Counted from the first letter of the stretch, positions 43,223 to 52,109 are shown. The stretch is 64,000 nt of DNA from Kiloniella litopenaei (GCF_000982415.1 NZ_LANI01000005.1:1-64000), one strand, 5' to 3'. Notes: a model not told the origin generated them from the sequence alone. Numbers and translations: made by a program.

Positions 43223-43307
43223 AATACGTATAGATACGGCCTTGTTTTCAGGACCGATACAGCGCACAAACTTACTATCGAACTATTGATTTATTAAGGA
43301 TCAAACT

Positions 43308-44024
43308 TTGATCATGTTTTATAAAATATTTTCCTTAAAATCCTTAATGACGGCTATGTTTTTTGCCGCGTTTATTTTAACGGGACAACTCATCGCAAGT
43401 GATCACGCTGCCTTAGCCGACACAAAGACAGAAACACCCCCTGCGGAGAAAACAAGCGGTCTGGATGGGCTATCCCCTGATGAAGTATCAATTGTTCGTC
43501 GTGTCGAATCTTATCTTAACGACCTGAAATCAGTCTCGGCACGGTTCATTCAAATTTCCAGCAATGGTAGTCTAGCCGAGGGAAACGTTAACATTCAACG
43601 TCCGGGAAGGATGCGTTTTGAATATGACGAACCCGTGCCAATCGTCATGATCGCAAACGGAGTCACCCTGCTCTATTTCGATAAAAAATTAAAACAATCG
43701 ACTTATTTGCCCCTATGGAAAACACCCTTGTGGTTTCTAATTCGCGAAAAGGTCGAGCTTCATAAGGACATCCAAATCCTTCGCGCACAGGAATCTGACA
43801 GTACAATTCAACTGGAAATAAGAGCCGAAGGTGAATCCGACGGCACACAGATGACATTGTTATTTAGTGATAACCCAATATCTCTGCGAAAGTGGGAAGT
43901 AGTTGATGCACAAGGCATTACAACACAGGTGTCGCTTGTTAACCCTGTTTATGATGCGTCGATTGACGAGGCTGTGTTCAAAACAGATGATCTGGATATG
44001 AAAAAGAAAAAAATAGGCGACTAA
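43308..44024 (+). CDS. lolA: Outer-membrane lipoprotein carrier protein LolA-like
   Basis: The protein is a 238-residue periplasmic chaperone that carries lipoproteins from the inner-membrane LolCDE complex to the outer membrane. A signal peptide (about 1-37, ending AALA-DTK) leads to the LolA fold: YLNDLKSVSARFIQISSNG, RPGRMRFEYDEPVPIVMIAN, DKKLKQSTYLPLWKTPLWFL. AGGA seven bases ahead supports the TTG at 43308 as start; the ATG at 43314 is the alternative. It follows ftsK after 85 bp and its 3' end overlaps the convergent hydroxylase-family gene by 4 bases. Confidence 0.93.
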   Translation: MIMFYKIFSLKSLMTAMFFAAFILTGQLIASDHAALADTKTETPPAEKTSGLDGLSPDEVSIVRRVESYLNDLKSVSARFIQISSNGSLAEGNVNIQRPGRMRFEYDEPVPIVMIANGVTLLYFDKKLKQSTYLPLWKTPLWFLIREKVELHKDIQILRAQESDSTIQLEIRAEGESDGTQMTLLFSDNPISLRKWEVVDAQGITTQVSLVNPVYDASIDEAVFKTDDLDMKKKKIGD

Positions 44025-44818
44025 TCTTTTCTTTTTACAAAAGGCCTGAGGAATAGCTGTGGGAGGGATTTATCCGTCGCTCCCTCTACCCCTATTTTCA
44101 TATTTAATGTTCTTCGCGCAAGGCTTTTAGAACTGAAAACTCTATCCCAGAAGCTGAAAACTGAACCGTAATTACTATCTGTATCGCTCCGAAGTGCATG
44201 ATGATGAACCCAATGGATGGATGGTGTTACAATGACCATGGACAAGGCTTTTTCCAATCTCTGGTCCAATCGTAGATTTGAATGGTGGAAAATCGTTCCG
44301 ACCAATAATATCGTTTCAAAAATTATGACGGATACCAATGGGATATCAAAAAGAACAATAACGAGAACTCTCATAATTGCGGATAATATAACCTCCCCAA
44401 AATGAAAGCGAAGAGCCGAAGTTGTATCTAAGTTCATGTCCAGGTGATGTATTTCATGAAACCGCCAGAGAAACGGGATTTCATGATTGAGCCGATGCCA
44501 CCAATAGATAAAGCAATCTAACAAAATCACATCCAGAATAATACCAATACCACCTGATAAAACAGCTGGACGCCAGCCAACAAGATGTGTGGTGGCCCAA
44601 ATAGTCAGGGGAATAACCACAAGCGGTGACAAAAGCAAATTACAGAACCAGAGGCATATATTCCGCCAAACCCTGACAGGGAAATATTTTTCAACTCCTT
44701 CGCTGTTTTTTGTCAAAGCAGAAGCAGGAAAAGTTCGCTCCAAGACAAAAAGCAATAAGAGCCAAACAAAAACGATCAATCCTTTATAGGTCAAAAGCAC
44801 TTCTACAAAATTTTCCAT
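44021..44818 (-). CDS. Fatty acid hydroxylase / sterol desaturase superfamily membrane protein
   Basis: The 265-residue integral membrane di-iron protein carries the full set of histidine boxes of this superfamily: HRLNH (H108-H112), HEIHH (H121-H125), FHHSN (H178-H179) and HWVHHH (H202-H206), within four membrane segments. Members hydroxylate or desaturate lipids, carotenoids or sterols using oxygen; the substrate here is unknown, though membrane lipids are likely in a bacterium of this type. It is convergent with lolA (4-bp overlap) and divergent from the amidotransferase-like gene. Confidence 0.92.
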   Translation of the reverse strand: MENFVEVLLTYKGLIVFVWLLLLFVLERTFPASALTKNSEGVEKYFPVRVWRNICLWFCNLLLSPLVVIPLTIWATTHLVGWRPAVLSGGIGIILDVILLDCFIYWWHRLNHEIPFLWRFHEIHHLDMNLDTTSALRFHFGEVILSAIMRVLVIVLFDIPLVSVIIFETILLVGTIFHHSNLRLDQRLEKALSMVIVTPSIHWVHHHALRSDTDSNYGSVFSFWDRVFSSKSLARRTLNMKIGVEGATDKSLPQLFLRPFVKRKD

Positions 44819-44985
44819 CTAGTTACTGCACCGCCATATATTCAATATTCGATTATATCGTTTTACTTATTTTGAGTTTTGCTACAAACCAATCATCCTT
44901 ACCGATAGAATCATACTTGCACTCAATAGCTTATACAGTACGATCACAAATCACATTTTCCTGAGTTTTTTGATCCGTAAGTCCA

Positions 44986-45753
44986 ATGGCCAATCCAACA
45001 TTATCACCAGTACTTCCCATCGTCGGTGTATCAGCATGCCTCTATAAAGCAGAAACACCTAAACCCTATCATGCCGTCGACGATAAATATCTACGCGCCG
45101 TAGCCACATCATCAAATACAATGCCTGTGATCATTCCAGCATTACCTGATCTATTGGATATTCCACGTCTGGTTTCCAAACTTGATGGCATAATGCTGAC
45201 CGGAAGCGCCAGTAACGTACACCCCAAACGTTATAGAGCATCGCCCTCTCCAGAGGCTGAGCCCTATGACGAAATGCGGGACCAGACAACTTTTGCCTTA
45301 ATCAAAGAAGCCATTAATCAGGAAGTCCCCCTTTTAGCTATCTGTCGCGGGTTTCAAGAGCTTAATGTCGCCTTAGGTGGCAGTTTATATCCACAGGTCA
45401 AAGAGATCGCAGACCGCATGGATCATAGCAGCCCAGACACAAACAATATGGAAATTGACTACGGGCCAAATCATTCAATTACGCTTGACCGAAATGGCCG
45501 ATTGTATGAGATCCTGAAAAAAGACGATGCGATGGTAAATTCATTACACTATCAGGCGGTCAACAAACTCGGGGATGGTCTCATGGCCGATGCAACCGCA
45601 AAAGACGGAACGATAGAAGCCATTTCCATGCCTGGACAAAAGTCTTTTGTTCTCGGTGTTCAATGGCACCCGGAATACAAAGCAAGTGAAAATAGCACAT
45701 CACAAGCTATCTTCAGGGCTTTTGGAAAAGCCGTGATTAACAGGATACAATAG
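44986..45753 (+). CDS. Gamma-glutamyl-GABA hydrolase-like class I glutamine amidotransferase (peptidase C26)
   Basis: The 255-residue protein has the PuuD-type fold: VGVSACLYKAE at the start, GIMLTGSASNVHPKRY, the nucleophile elbow LLAICRGFQELNVALGG (Cys120) and the catalytic His and Glu in QWHPEY (His228, Glu230). Family members hydrolyse gamma-glutamyl bonds, for example gamma-glutamyl-GABA in putrescine breakdown. No other putrescine gene is nearby, so the substrate is inferred only from the family. It is followed by a 500-bp non-coding region with a candidate small RNA. Confidence 0.9.
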   Translation: MANPTLSPVLPIVGVSACLYKAETPKPYHAVDDKYLRAVATSSNTMPVIIPALPDLLDIPRLVSKLDGIMLTGSASNVHPKRYRASPSPEAEPYDEMRDQTTFALIKEAINQEVPLLAICRGFQELNVALGGSLYPQVKEIADRMDHSSPDTNNMEIDYGPNHSITLDRNGRLYEILKKDDAMVNSLHYQAVNKLGDGLMADATAKDGTIEAISMPGQKSFVLGVQWHPEYKASENSTSQAIFRAFGKAVINRIQ

Positions 45754-45884
45754 ATCATCTTTTCTTCGGCGCAGTTACTCCCCCCAAAAGATCATAGTTT
45801 CCGTGGAGTCCCTTGACCTATACCCAATTTAATCAGCGTTTTTCTGCACAAATAAGGATAATATTCTCTAAAATACAAAAAATC

Positions 45885-45920
45885 TGTGAATAAAAACCTA
45901 TAACTTAAATTTTATCCACA
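45885..45920. promoter_or_regulatory. Pair of DnaA boxes in opposite orientation
   Basis: TGTGAATAA (45885-45893) and TTATCCACA (45912-45920) both fit TTATNCACA, the first on the minus strand. They are separated by 18 AT-rich bases and lie about 40 bp upstream of the candidate small RNA start. This is too few boxes for an origin; it could be a DnaA-regulated promoter or titration site. Confidence 0.45.
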
Positions 45921-45926
45921 GGTTCA

Positions 45927-45954
45927 TTGAAATCCCCACTAGATGGCTTATCTT
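45927..45954 (+). promoter_or_regulatory. Promoter of the candidate small RNA
   Basis: TTGAAA (45927-45932) and TATCTT (45949-45954) are spaced by 16 bp. This predicts a start at about 45961, exactly the first base of the first hairpin. Confidence 0.5.
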
Positions 45955-45960
45955 AGAATC

Positions 45961-46085
45961 ACGTCGCCTCCTACCTCACTCCTGGCGACGTTAAAGGAAC
46001 TGGAATCCCCCCTCTGGTTCCTTGAAACTCTGCGAAGAAGCGGGAACACCTGGTTATCCCCCCAATCAGGTGTTCCTTTCTTTTA
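45961..46085 (+). ncRNA. Candidate small RNA with three C-rich-loop hairpins
   Basis: The roughly 125-nt region folds into three hairpins. Hairpin 1 is ACGTCGCC/GGCGACGT with loop TCCTACCTCACTCCT. Hairpin 2 has an 11-bp stem (AAGGAACTGGA pairing with TCTGGTTCCTT) and loop ATCCCCCC. Hairpin 3 has a 13-bp stem (GGAACACCTGGTT with AATCAGGTGTTCC), the same loop ATCCCCCC, and the following TTTCTTTT makes it an intrinsic terminator. A promoter lies directly upstream. No open frame covers it. Pyrimidine loops of this kind can pair with GGGGG or GGAGG in ribosome-binding sites, or bind a protein. Confidence 0.7.
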
Positions 46086-46253
46086 TTCCTTAGATCTATG
46101 TGTTAAAGTATCTTAGGAATAAAATTAACATTATTTGATTAAAGCATTTAACACTCGTTTCGCCTCAGAAACAAAAACCTATTAAACATTCCATATTCGA
46201 AACAAATTCATAACGATAGTGGAATGAAATCATTTCGCGTATGGAATAAATAA

Positions 46254-47051
46254 ATGTCACTTCGTATTGCTACCTGGAACATCAACTCGATCAGACAGCG
46301 TTTGGGGCACCTCAAAGATTTCACAGATAGCCATGGTCCAGATGTTCTATGTCTTCAAGAAACAAAAGTACAAGACAGCGAATTCCCCTTATCCGATTTA
46401 GAATCAATGGGTTATGAAGAGGTATTTTTCCACGGGCAAAAAAGTTATAATGGCGTTGCGATCTTGTGCAAAAAAGCAGTTCAAAGCCATCAGAAAATTG
46501 TCTGGTGTAACAAGGATGACCGAAGGCACCTGTCCGTCACACTGAATAATGGCCTGGAAGTTCATAATTTTTATGTACCATCAGGTGGCCCCATTCCGGA
46601 TCCGGAACAAAATGACAAATTTGCCCATAAAATCCAGTTCCTCAAAGAAATGGCAAAGTGGGTCAAAAATCCAGATATAAAAGATAAAAAATTAATCCTT
46701 GTTGGCGACCTTAACGTTGCCCCCTTGGAAAAGGATGTCTGGAACCATAAGAAGCTGTTGAAATCAGTTGGTCACACACCTTTGGAAAGTGACCTTATGG
46801 CAGGGCTAAGACAATCAGGCGATTTAATCGATGTCGGCCGTCACTTTGTCCCGGATGATCAACCGCTCTATAGCTGGTGGGGCTATCGCTACAAACCATC
46901 CTTTGAAAAAGATTACGGATGGCGGTTGGATCACATACTTGCAACCCAAAGTTTGAAACCTGCTTTAAAAAAGTTCGAAATTGTCAGACACACCCGCGGC
47001 TGGGAAAAACCCTCTGACCACGTTCCAAATGTCGTCGATATTGATGTCTGA
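46254..47051 (+). CDS. xthA: Exodeoxyribonuclease III
   Basis: The base-excision-repair AP endonuclease and 3'-phosphodiesterase has 265 residues, as usual. Catalytic motifs are all present: ATWNINSIRQRL, LQETKVQD (metal-binding Glu36), FYVPSGGPIPD, LVGDLNVAPLEKDVW (Asp-Asn pair), WWGYRYKPSFEKDYGWRLDH and the terminal SDHVPNVVDI. In Alphaproteobacteria it often lies near ftsK and lolA, as here. It converges on the cyclic-nucleotide-binding gene. Confidence 0.96.
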   Translation: MSLRIATWNINSIRQRLGHLKDFTDSHGPDVLCLQETKVQDSEFPLSDLESMGYEEVFFHGQKSYNGVAILCKKAVQSHQKIVWCNKDDRRHLSVTLNNGLEVHNFYVPSGGPIPDPEQNDKFAHKIQFLKEMAKWVKNPDIKDKKLILVGDLNVAPLEKDVWNHKKLLKSVGHTPLESDLMAGLRQSGDLIDVGRHFVPDDQPLYSWWGYRYKPSFEKDYGWRLDHILATQSLKPALKKFEIVRHTRGWEKPSDHVPNVVDIDV

Positions 47052-47112
47052 TCAGCAAGAAAGATTTACTGTTGATCTAAATTGAACCATCGCCACAGCG
47101 TGATTTGAAATG

Positions 47113-47188
47113 TGTCTCAGAGGTTTATTTAAATCTGCAGATACACGGAACGTCCCACAGAAACGTCCGCTGAGACAATGTAAACCTC
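47113..47188. other. Interleaved inverted repeats between xthA and the CNB gene
   Basis: TGTCTCAG (47113-47120) pairs with CTGAGACA (47170-47177), and GAGGTTTA (47120-47127) pairs with TAAACCTC (47181-47188). The order a, b, a', b' gives either alternative or pseudoknot-like folding. A 10-bp palindrome ATCTGCAGAT (47133-47142) lies inside. It probably belongs to the transcript ends of the two convergent genes. Confidence 0.4.
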
Positions 47189-47651
47189 AACTTGTCTTTT
47201 CAGCCAGCGCGTTCCGGGCTTCGGTCAATTGACTCGTAGTATGGTCGATGCGGTGCGCAAGAACCCGCATAACCTCGACCCCCATTTCAGGAAAGTCCAT
47301 CACCATATTAAAAAAGAGTTCTTTGGTAATCTTGAGAGTTACCAGCTCTGACTTGGCTTTAATAGTTGCTGTTCTTGGTACATCACAGAGGATAGCAATT
47401 TCACCGACAAAATCATTTTTCCCAAAGGTCGCAACGACAAGAGGTCCATCGTCAGTATCAACAATAACATCGGCCTCTCCTTCGATAAAAATATAGGCCG
47501 CATCTCCGGCATCTCCCTGATGAAAAAGCTCCTTTCCTTCCTTGAAAGTAAGTCTTTCACTCGCAAAAGCCATAAGTTTTAACCGAGAAGGATCAATGTT
47601 TGCGAAAAGTGGTATGTTTTTTAACGCTTCAACTTCTTGTTCAATCGACAT
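47187..47651 (-). CDS. Cyclic nucleotide-binding domain protein, stand-alone
   Basis: The 154 residues form a single CRP-type cyclic-nucleotide-binding beta-roll without a DNA-binding domain: LFHQGDAGDAAYIFIEGEAD and the phosphate-binding cassette FVGEIAILCDVPRTATI, with the key Glu84 and Arg93 kept, so real cAMP or cGMP binding is plausible. It lies 67 bp downstream of the large ABC protein on the same strand, and I believe some relatives of that protein carry such a domain fused at the C-terminus, so this is likely its regulatory subunit (inference). A nucleotide cyclase gene lies 15 kb away at 62439-63767. Confidence 0.92.
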   Translation of the reverse strand: MSIEQEVEALKNIPLFANIDPSRLKLMAFASERLTFKEGKELFHQGDAGDAAYIFIEGEADVIVDTDDGPLVVATFGKNDFVGEIAILCDVPRTATIKAKSELVTLKITKELFFNMVMDFPEMGVEVMRVLAHRIDHTTSQLTEARNALAEKTS

Positions 47652-47718
47652 CTACTTATTTTTCCAGCTACTCTGTTTCTCTTTGGCTTCGTTTCACGAT
47701 GGCTATTTCTTGATTTTT

Positions 47719-50436
47719 CTATTCATCATCAATAAGACTTTTTAAAACTTTTCCATCTTTGTTCAGCTCTTCAAAACGGCCGCTTTCAACAACTTTTCCA
47801 TTTTGCATTACAATGACATATTCGAAATGCTGCGACAAACTGGCTCTTTGCAATGTCCAACAAACACCTCGATTTTCCTGCGCTTCCATAATAGACGGAA
47901 CCAGCCTGTTTTGACTCTGTGAATCCATAACCGCTGCTGCTTCATTCAGGATCAATAAATCAGGTCGTTTGATCAGCGATCGCGCCAATGCCAGCTTTTG
48001 TCGCTGAACGCTGCTTAGACGGTTACCTGCAATACCAACATTAAATTCCAGGCCAACTTCAATAACTTCTGACCTTAGCCCCAAATCATCCAAAAGCTCT
48101 GTCATGACGCGCCCTATTGTTGCGCCAGCTTCCGCACGACCATAGGCCAAACGACCAAACAATATATTATCCTGAATACTAGCTGCTGAGTTATAATTGT
48201 CCGGATCATAAAACTCGACTGCGTCCGGGTCACGGCTTTCCAGTTTCTCTGCAAAAATCTTACGGGCCCTTAAGATTTTTGCCTCGACATCTTTGGTTAC
48301 AAGCCCAAGACGATGACGGGCCTCGACATAATCAAAAGGCAAATACATCAAAGCTTCCCGATCAGAATCAGATATATCGGCAAAGCTGCTTTTATCAGCT
48401 CTTTTCACTATTTTATCGAACTCGGGCAAATCATCTGCAGATATAAAACTAAACTGCTCAAAGAACTGATGAGACGGTGGCAATCCCATAAAAAGTTCAA
48501 CCATCGTACGGGCAATGGACAAACCCATATTATAAATACTGTCCCGCAGGTCTGCTTCTTCAACTGCCTCGCGCAAAACCGGCATCGCCAAAAGGTTATT
48601 TCCCGCATACTGCTTTTTACGGGGTGTTCCAAATAAAAGGTTTTCGCGCAAAGTCGCGTTATTATTGTATTTCTCGGGATCAAAAGCGATTACAAGATCT
48701 TCATCGCCTGTGGATTTAAGGTGCTCCTTTAACGCTATCCTTGCCCCAAGGATGCTTTCAGCAATGTCTGGTCGATTTTCACTATCAACGATGCCACTTA
48801 GTCCGAATAAATAAACATCTTCTTCAAAATCAACGGCACGCAATACCTCTGTAACCCGAGGCACCAATTCCGCCGGATCATTAATCCCCGCAGAAACAAA
48901 GTCGACCCATTCACCATCAGGGTTGAGCGCAATGTTTCCAGTCCGCAGGGCTTCTTGCTTTTCGCGTTGATATTCAGCCTCGGAATGAGAAAGCAGGGAT
49001 GAATCTTTGATCATCCAGTTCCGTAACCCATAAAAAAGGTTGTCCATAACCGACAAGGGAAATAGATAAGCCTCAGAACTAACATAGGAAATTCGACGTC
49101 CGGTTATGGCAGAAGGCAATTGAGCCATTGATTTGCCCCCTATCTTCATCGACCCCGAAGACGATTTAACCAAATTGGCAAGAAGCAACCCCAGATATTC
49201 CTTTCCACTGCTGGCGTTGCCAACAACGGCAATTTTCTTATCAACACCAACACTGAAAGTGATACCGTCTAGAAGTTTGTTCTCATTTTCATCAACCAGA
49301 CAAAGGTTGCTTGCAACAATATCCCCTTCCAGTGGCGGGCTATGCTTTTCTTCAAGTCGTTGCATTTCTGCATCGATCATACCATTTGGCTGGAACTGTT
49401 CAGCAACCTGCTCGTACTTGATTTGAACATCATTTCGTTGCTGATCCCAGTTAATGAGATCTTTGATCGGCGGGGGTAAATCCTTATAAGCTGCAAGAAC
49501 CGCCACAAGGGTACCGATTTCAAACTGTCCGGTTATTACCAAATATCCACCGCCAAGATAAAAGATAAAAGGTGTTATTTGCGCCAACAAGTTGTTCAGA
49601 AACTTAACAAAAAACTTTCTCTGATAAATTTCATATCGAATTTTGAAAATCTTGCCCAGCCGGCTTGATATCTCGGCACGCTCATAGTTGCTGGTATCAT
49701 GGGCCTGAATTTCAACGGCACCTTCGACCAATTCACTAACGCGACCAGCCAACGCCCGTGCTGTCATCTGCCGTTGGCGACCAAGGTCGAGAATACGTCG
49801 CCGCAGTTTGGGAATCAAAAAAGCCTGCACCAATACGATGCTCATGGCCACAATGCCCAACCACACGTTCTGGACCATAATAAAAATCAAGGCCGTTAAG
49901 GCTTGGCCGCCTAAAAAGACGGGGGTAACAATGGCATCACCGATAAAGCCGCCCAAAGGTTCGACTTCATCCTTAAGCATTGTTGCAATCTCTGCCTGCT
50001 TGACCCGTCGGCTGTGCATAACTGGAAACCGGAGAATACGATCAGTCAATTCAAACCGTAGCCTGCGGAGCATTCGCTCCCCTAGCTGACCTTTTAACGT
50101 ATTGATTACAAACTTGAATAGACCGTTGACAAGTACCAACCCCAAAAAGGAAAAACACAATGCAAACAGTAAAGAGATTTGTGTTAAATCAAACCCCTCA
50201 AACAACACCACCGGCTGACCAAAGATTGCTTCCCCAAAGGGAAGGTCAAACCGCATGAAAGACAAAGTTGAATTAATGTCAGAAAAATTTTGAGAGTCGA
50301 CAGCCCGGTTTATTATGCTTTTTGGTAAATCCAATGACAGAAAGTAAAAAGGCATTGAAGCAAGTACCAGGAACAAAATTTTAATCTGGTCTGCTTTACT
50401 GTGCTTCCAAATATACTTAAAAAGTCGTTGCTCCAT
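47719..50436 (-). CDS. ABC exporter-like protein with degenerate, expanded nucleotide-binding domain
   Basis: Residues 1-340 are a type I exporter membrane domain with about six helices. The nucleotide-binding domain (about 370-905) is about 290 residues too long. Every catalytic motif is altered: Walker A GNASSGKE (406-413, Glu for Ser/Thr), no Q-loop Gln (YVSSEAYLF), signature LSSVQ (807-811), Walker B LLILNEA with Asn831 for Asp, and Gln863 where the H-loop His belongs. The segment after the Q-loop is reiterated: VMDNLFYG (463-470), ATLRENLLFG (594-603) and ASIQDNILFG (752-761), the last two each at the end of a repeat of about 62 residues (542-603, 698-761). It is probably not an ordinary ATPase. 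Divergent from the glycosyltransferase cluster. Confidence 0.9.
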   Translation of the reverse strand: MEQRLFKYIWKHSKADQIKILFLVLASMPFYFLSLDLPKSIINRAVDSQNFSDINSTLSFMRFDLPFGEAIFGQPVVLFEGFDLTQISLLFALCFSFLGLVLVNGLFKFVINTLKGQLGERMLRRLRFELTDRILRFPVMHSRRVKQAEIATMLKDEVEPLGGFIGDAIVTPVFLGGQALTALIFIMVQNVWLGIVAMSIVLVQAFLIPKLRRRILDLGRQRQMTARALAGRVSELVEGAVEIQAHDTSNYERAEISSRLGKIFKIRYEIYQRKFFVKFLNNLLAQITPFIFYLGGGYLVITGQFEIGTLVAVLAAYKDLPPPIKDLINWDQQRNDVQIKYEQVAEQFQPNGMIDAEMQRLEEKHSPPLEGDIVASNLCLVDENENKLLDGITFSVGVDKKIAVVGNASSGKEYLGLLLANLVKSSSGSMKIGGKSMAQLPSAITGRRISYVSSEAYLFPLSVMDNLFYGLRNWMIKDSSLLSHSEAEYQREKQEALRTGNIALNPDGEWVDFVSAGINDPAELVPRVTEVLRAVDFEEDVYLFGLSGIVDSENRPDIAESILGARIALKEHLKSTGDEDLVIAFDPEKYNNNATLRENLLFGTPRKKQYAGNNLLAMPVLREAVEEADLRDSIYNMGLSIARTMVELFMGLPPSHQFFEQFSFISADDLPEFDKIVKRADKSSFADISDSDREALMYLPFDYVEARHRLGLVTKDVEAKILRARKIFAEKLESRDPDAVEFYDPDNYNSAASIQDNILFGRLAYGRAEAGATIGRVMTELLDDLGLRSEVIEVGLEFNVGIAGNRLSSVQRQKLALARSLIKRPDLLILNEAAAVMDSQSQNRLVPSIMEAQENRGVCWTLQRASLSQHFEYVIVMQNGKVVESGRFEELNKDGKVLKSLIDDE

Positions 50437-50798
50437 AGTGCCCCTAATCCCCCGCAGCCGTCCTTTAAAAGTTTAATTGCAGCCATTACATCTGTATTTC
50501 AAGTGGTTACAGGATAAAATAAGATTTTTTCCGGTAAACCGTCCACAAATTTTAATGTGCGACAACGATTAGCCTATCCGAAGTCACAACAGAGGTAAAC
50601 TCGAAGAGCATAAACTGATTGTTATCCAACGTGTCTCTCCTAATTAATAACTCTACAGTATTATAAAGAACGCAGTGCACCGGGGATGTGATTATGTCAT
50701 GCCAAATAGAAAATTTTTTTAGAACATATAGTTACACATAATCCATGCGATATTTATCACAAAAAAACTGGTAAAATACTCTTTGGCTATATTCTTTC
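50437..50798. other. Divergent promoter region of the ABC and glycosyltransferase genes
   Basis: The 362-bp gap is AT-rich and must hold promoters in both directions. Only short dyads are seen (CGGTAAACCG near 50536). I found no open frame, RNA gene or clear operator. Confidence 0.4.
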
Positions 50799-52109
50799 TT
50801 GGGTCTTGGGAATGAATTATGGCATAGTCCCGACATTATTGAGGGGAGCAAAACCATTACAAAAGACAGTAGACACATTGTTGACGATCAAAAAAGTACC
50901 CGTGTTCTGATTTACAGTCACGATAGCTTTGGTCTGGGGCATTTGCGACGCTGTCGGGAAATTGCCCATACACTGGTGGAAGAACATAAAAACCTATCAG
51001 TTTTAATTCTGTCTGGGTCACCAATCATTGGATCTTTCGGATTTAAGGCACGGGTGGATTTTGTCCGTATCCCTGGCGTAATCAAACTGAGAAATGGCGA
51101 TTACACCTCTCTCAATCTGCATATTGATATTGAACAAACTCTGAGCATCAGATCTTCTATTATCAAACACACAGCAGAGTTTTATGACCCCGACCTTTTC
51201 ATTGTGGATAAGGAGCCTTTGGGCCTAAGAGGTGAAGTGGAAGACACACTTCGCTTGCTGAAAAGTAGAGGCACCCCCTGTGTGCTCGGCCTCAGAGACG
51301 TCATGGATGATCCGGATCTGCTGTCAAATGAATGGGAACGTAAGAATACAGCCCCCGCTTTATCTGAATATTATGACGACATATGGGTCTATGGCCTTCC
51401 TCAAATATGTGATCCGTTGGATGGCATTGACCTGCCCCCGTCAGTCCAAAGAAAGATGACCTATACCGGATATCTGCGGCGAACCGGGGGCAACGATGTT
51501 CCCATGCCTGTTCTGGAAAAAATCGATGAAGAAACGCCCTATTTGCTTGTGACTGTCGGTGGGGGCGGTGATGGTGAAGAAATAATCGATTGGGTTCTCT
51601 CTGCCTATGAAAGTGACCCGGACCTGCCATATCCTGCGCTGATTGCTCTTGGTCCCTTTATGAACAGCGACCTTCAACACGATTTTCAAGTTCGCGCCAG
51701 CAAACTGCCAAATGTTGAAGCCATCACCTTTAATGCACAATTCGAGAGTCTGGTCGATAGAGCCATCGGTATTGTTGGTATGGGCGGATACAATACTTTC
51801 TGTGAAATTCTTTCCTACGATAAACGCGCTCTCATCGTACCTAGAACTGTTCCCAGAATGGAGCAATACATAAGGGCCAGTCGTGCACAGGAACTAGGCT
51901 TGGTGTGTATGCTCGAAAATGATGGCAAGCGCGACCCGCAAAAAATGGCAACTGCCTTGAGGAACTTACCTCAACAACATCTGCCATCCGATGTGGTTGT
52001 CCCCGGTTTGCTTGATGGTCAGAAAAATGTGATCAAACTTGCTGATAACTGCTTCAAGGCAAAGCTTTCAAAGCTCGGATTAATTGATAAGTTATCAAAT
52101 ACAAACTAA
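50799..52109 (+). CDS. MurG-like (GT-B) glycosyltransferase, COG4671 type
   Basis: The 436 residues form a GT-B fold. The N-terminal domain starts after about 30 residues with VLIYSHDSFGLGHLRRCREI, the glycine loop used for lipid or acceptor binding in MurG-like enzymes; the C-terminal domain has PYLLVTVGGGGDGEEI and the donor-site segment GIVGMGGYNTFCEILSYDKR. Donor and acceptor are unknown. No ATG is available; a TTG at 50799 is used as the only start after an in-frame stop, so the N-terminus is uncertain. It is the first of five glycosyltransferase genes and a distant paralogue of those at 54630 and 56502. Confidence 0.88.
   Translation: MGLGNELWHSPDIIEGSKTITKDSRHIVDDQKSTRVLIYSHDSFGLGHLRRCREIAHTLVEEHKNLSVLILSGSPIIGSFGFKARVDFVRIPGVIKLRNGDYTSLNLHIDIEQTLSIRSSIIKHTAEFYDPDLFIVDKEPLGLRGEVEDTLRLLKSRGTPCVLGLRDVMDDPDLLSNEWERKNTAPALSEYYDDIWVYGLPQICDPLDGIDLPPSVQRKMTYTGYLRRTGGNDVPMPVLEKIDEETPYLLVTVGGGGDGEEIIDWVLSAYESDPDLPYPALIALGPFMNSDLQHDFQVRASKLPNVEAITFNAQFESLVDRAIGIVGMGGYNTFCEILSYDKRALIVPRTVPRMEQYIRASRAQELGLVCMLENDGKRDPQKMATALRNLPQQHLPSDVVVPGLLDGQKNVIKLADNCFKAKLSKLGLIDKLSNTN

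Noticed and set aside
45885-45920. Chromosomal replication origin
   Set aside because: Only two DnaA boxes are clustered, no typical origin-flanking genes such as hemE, parAB or dnaA are near, and xthA/lolA/ftsK is not an origin context.
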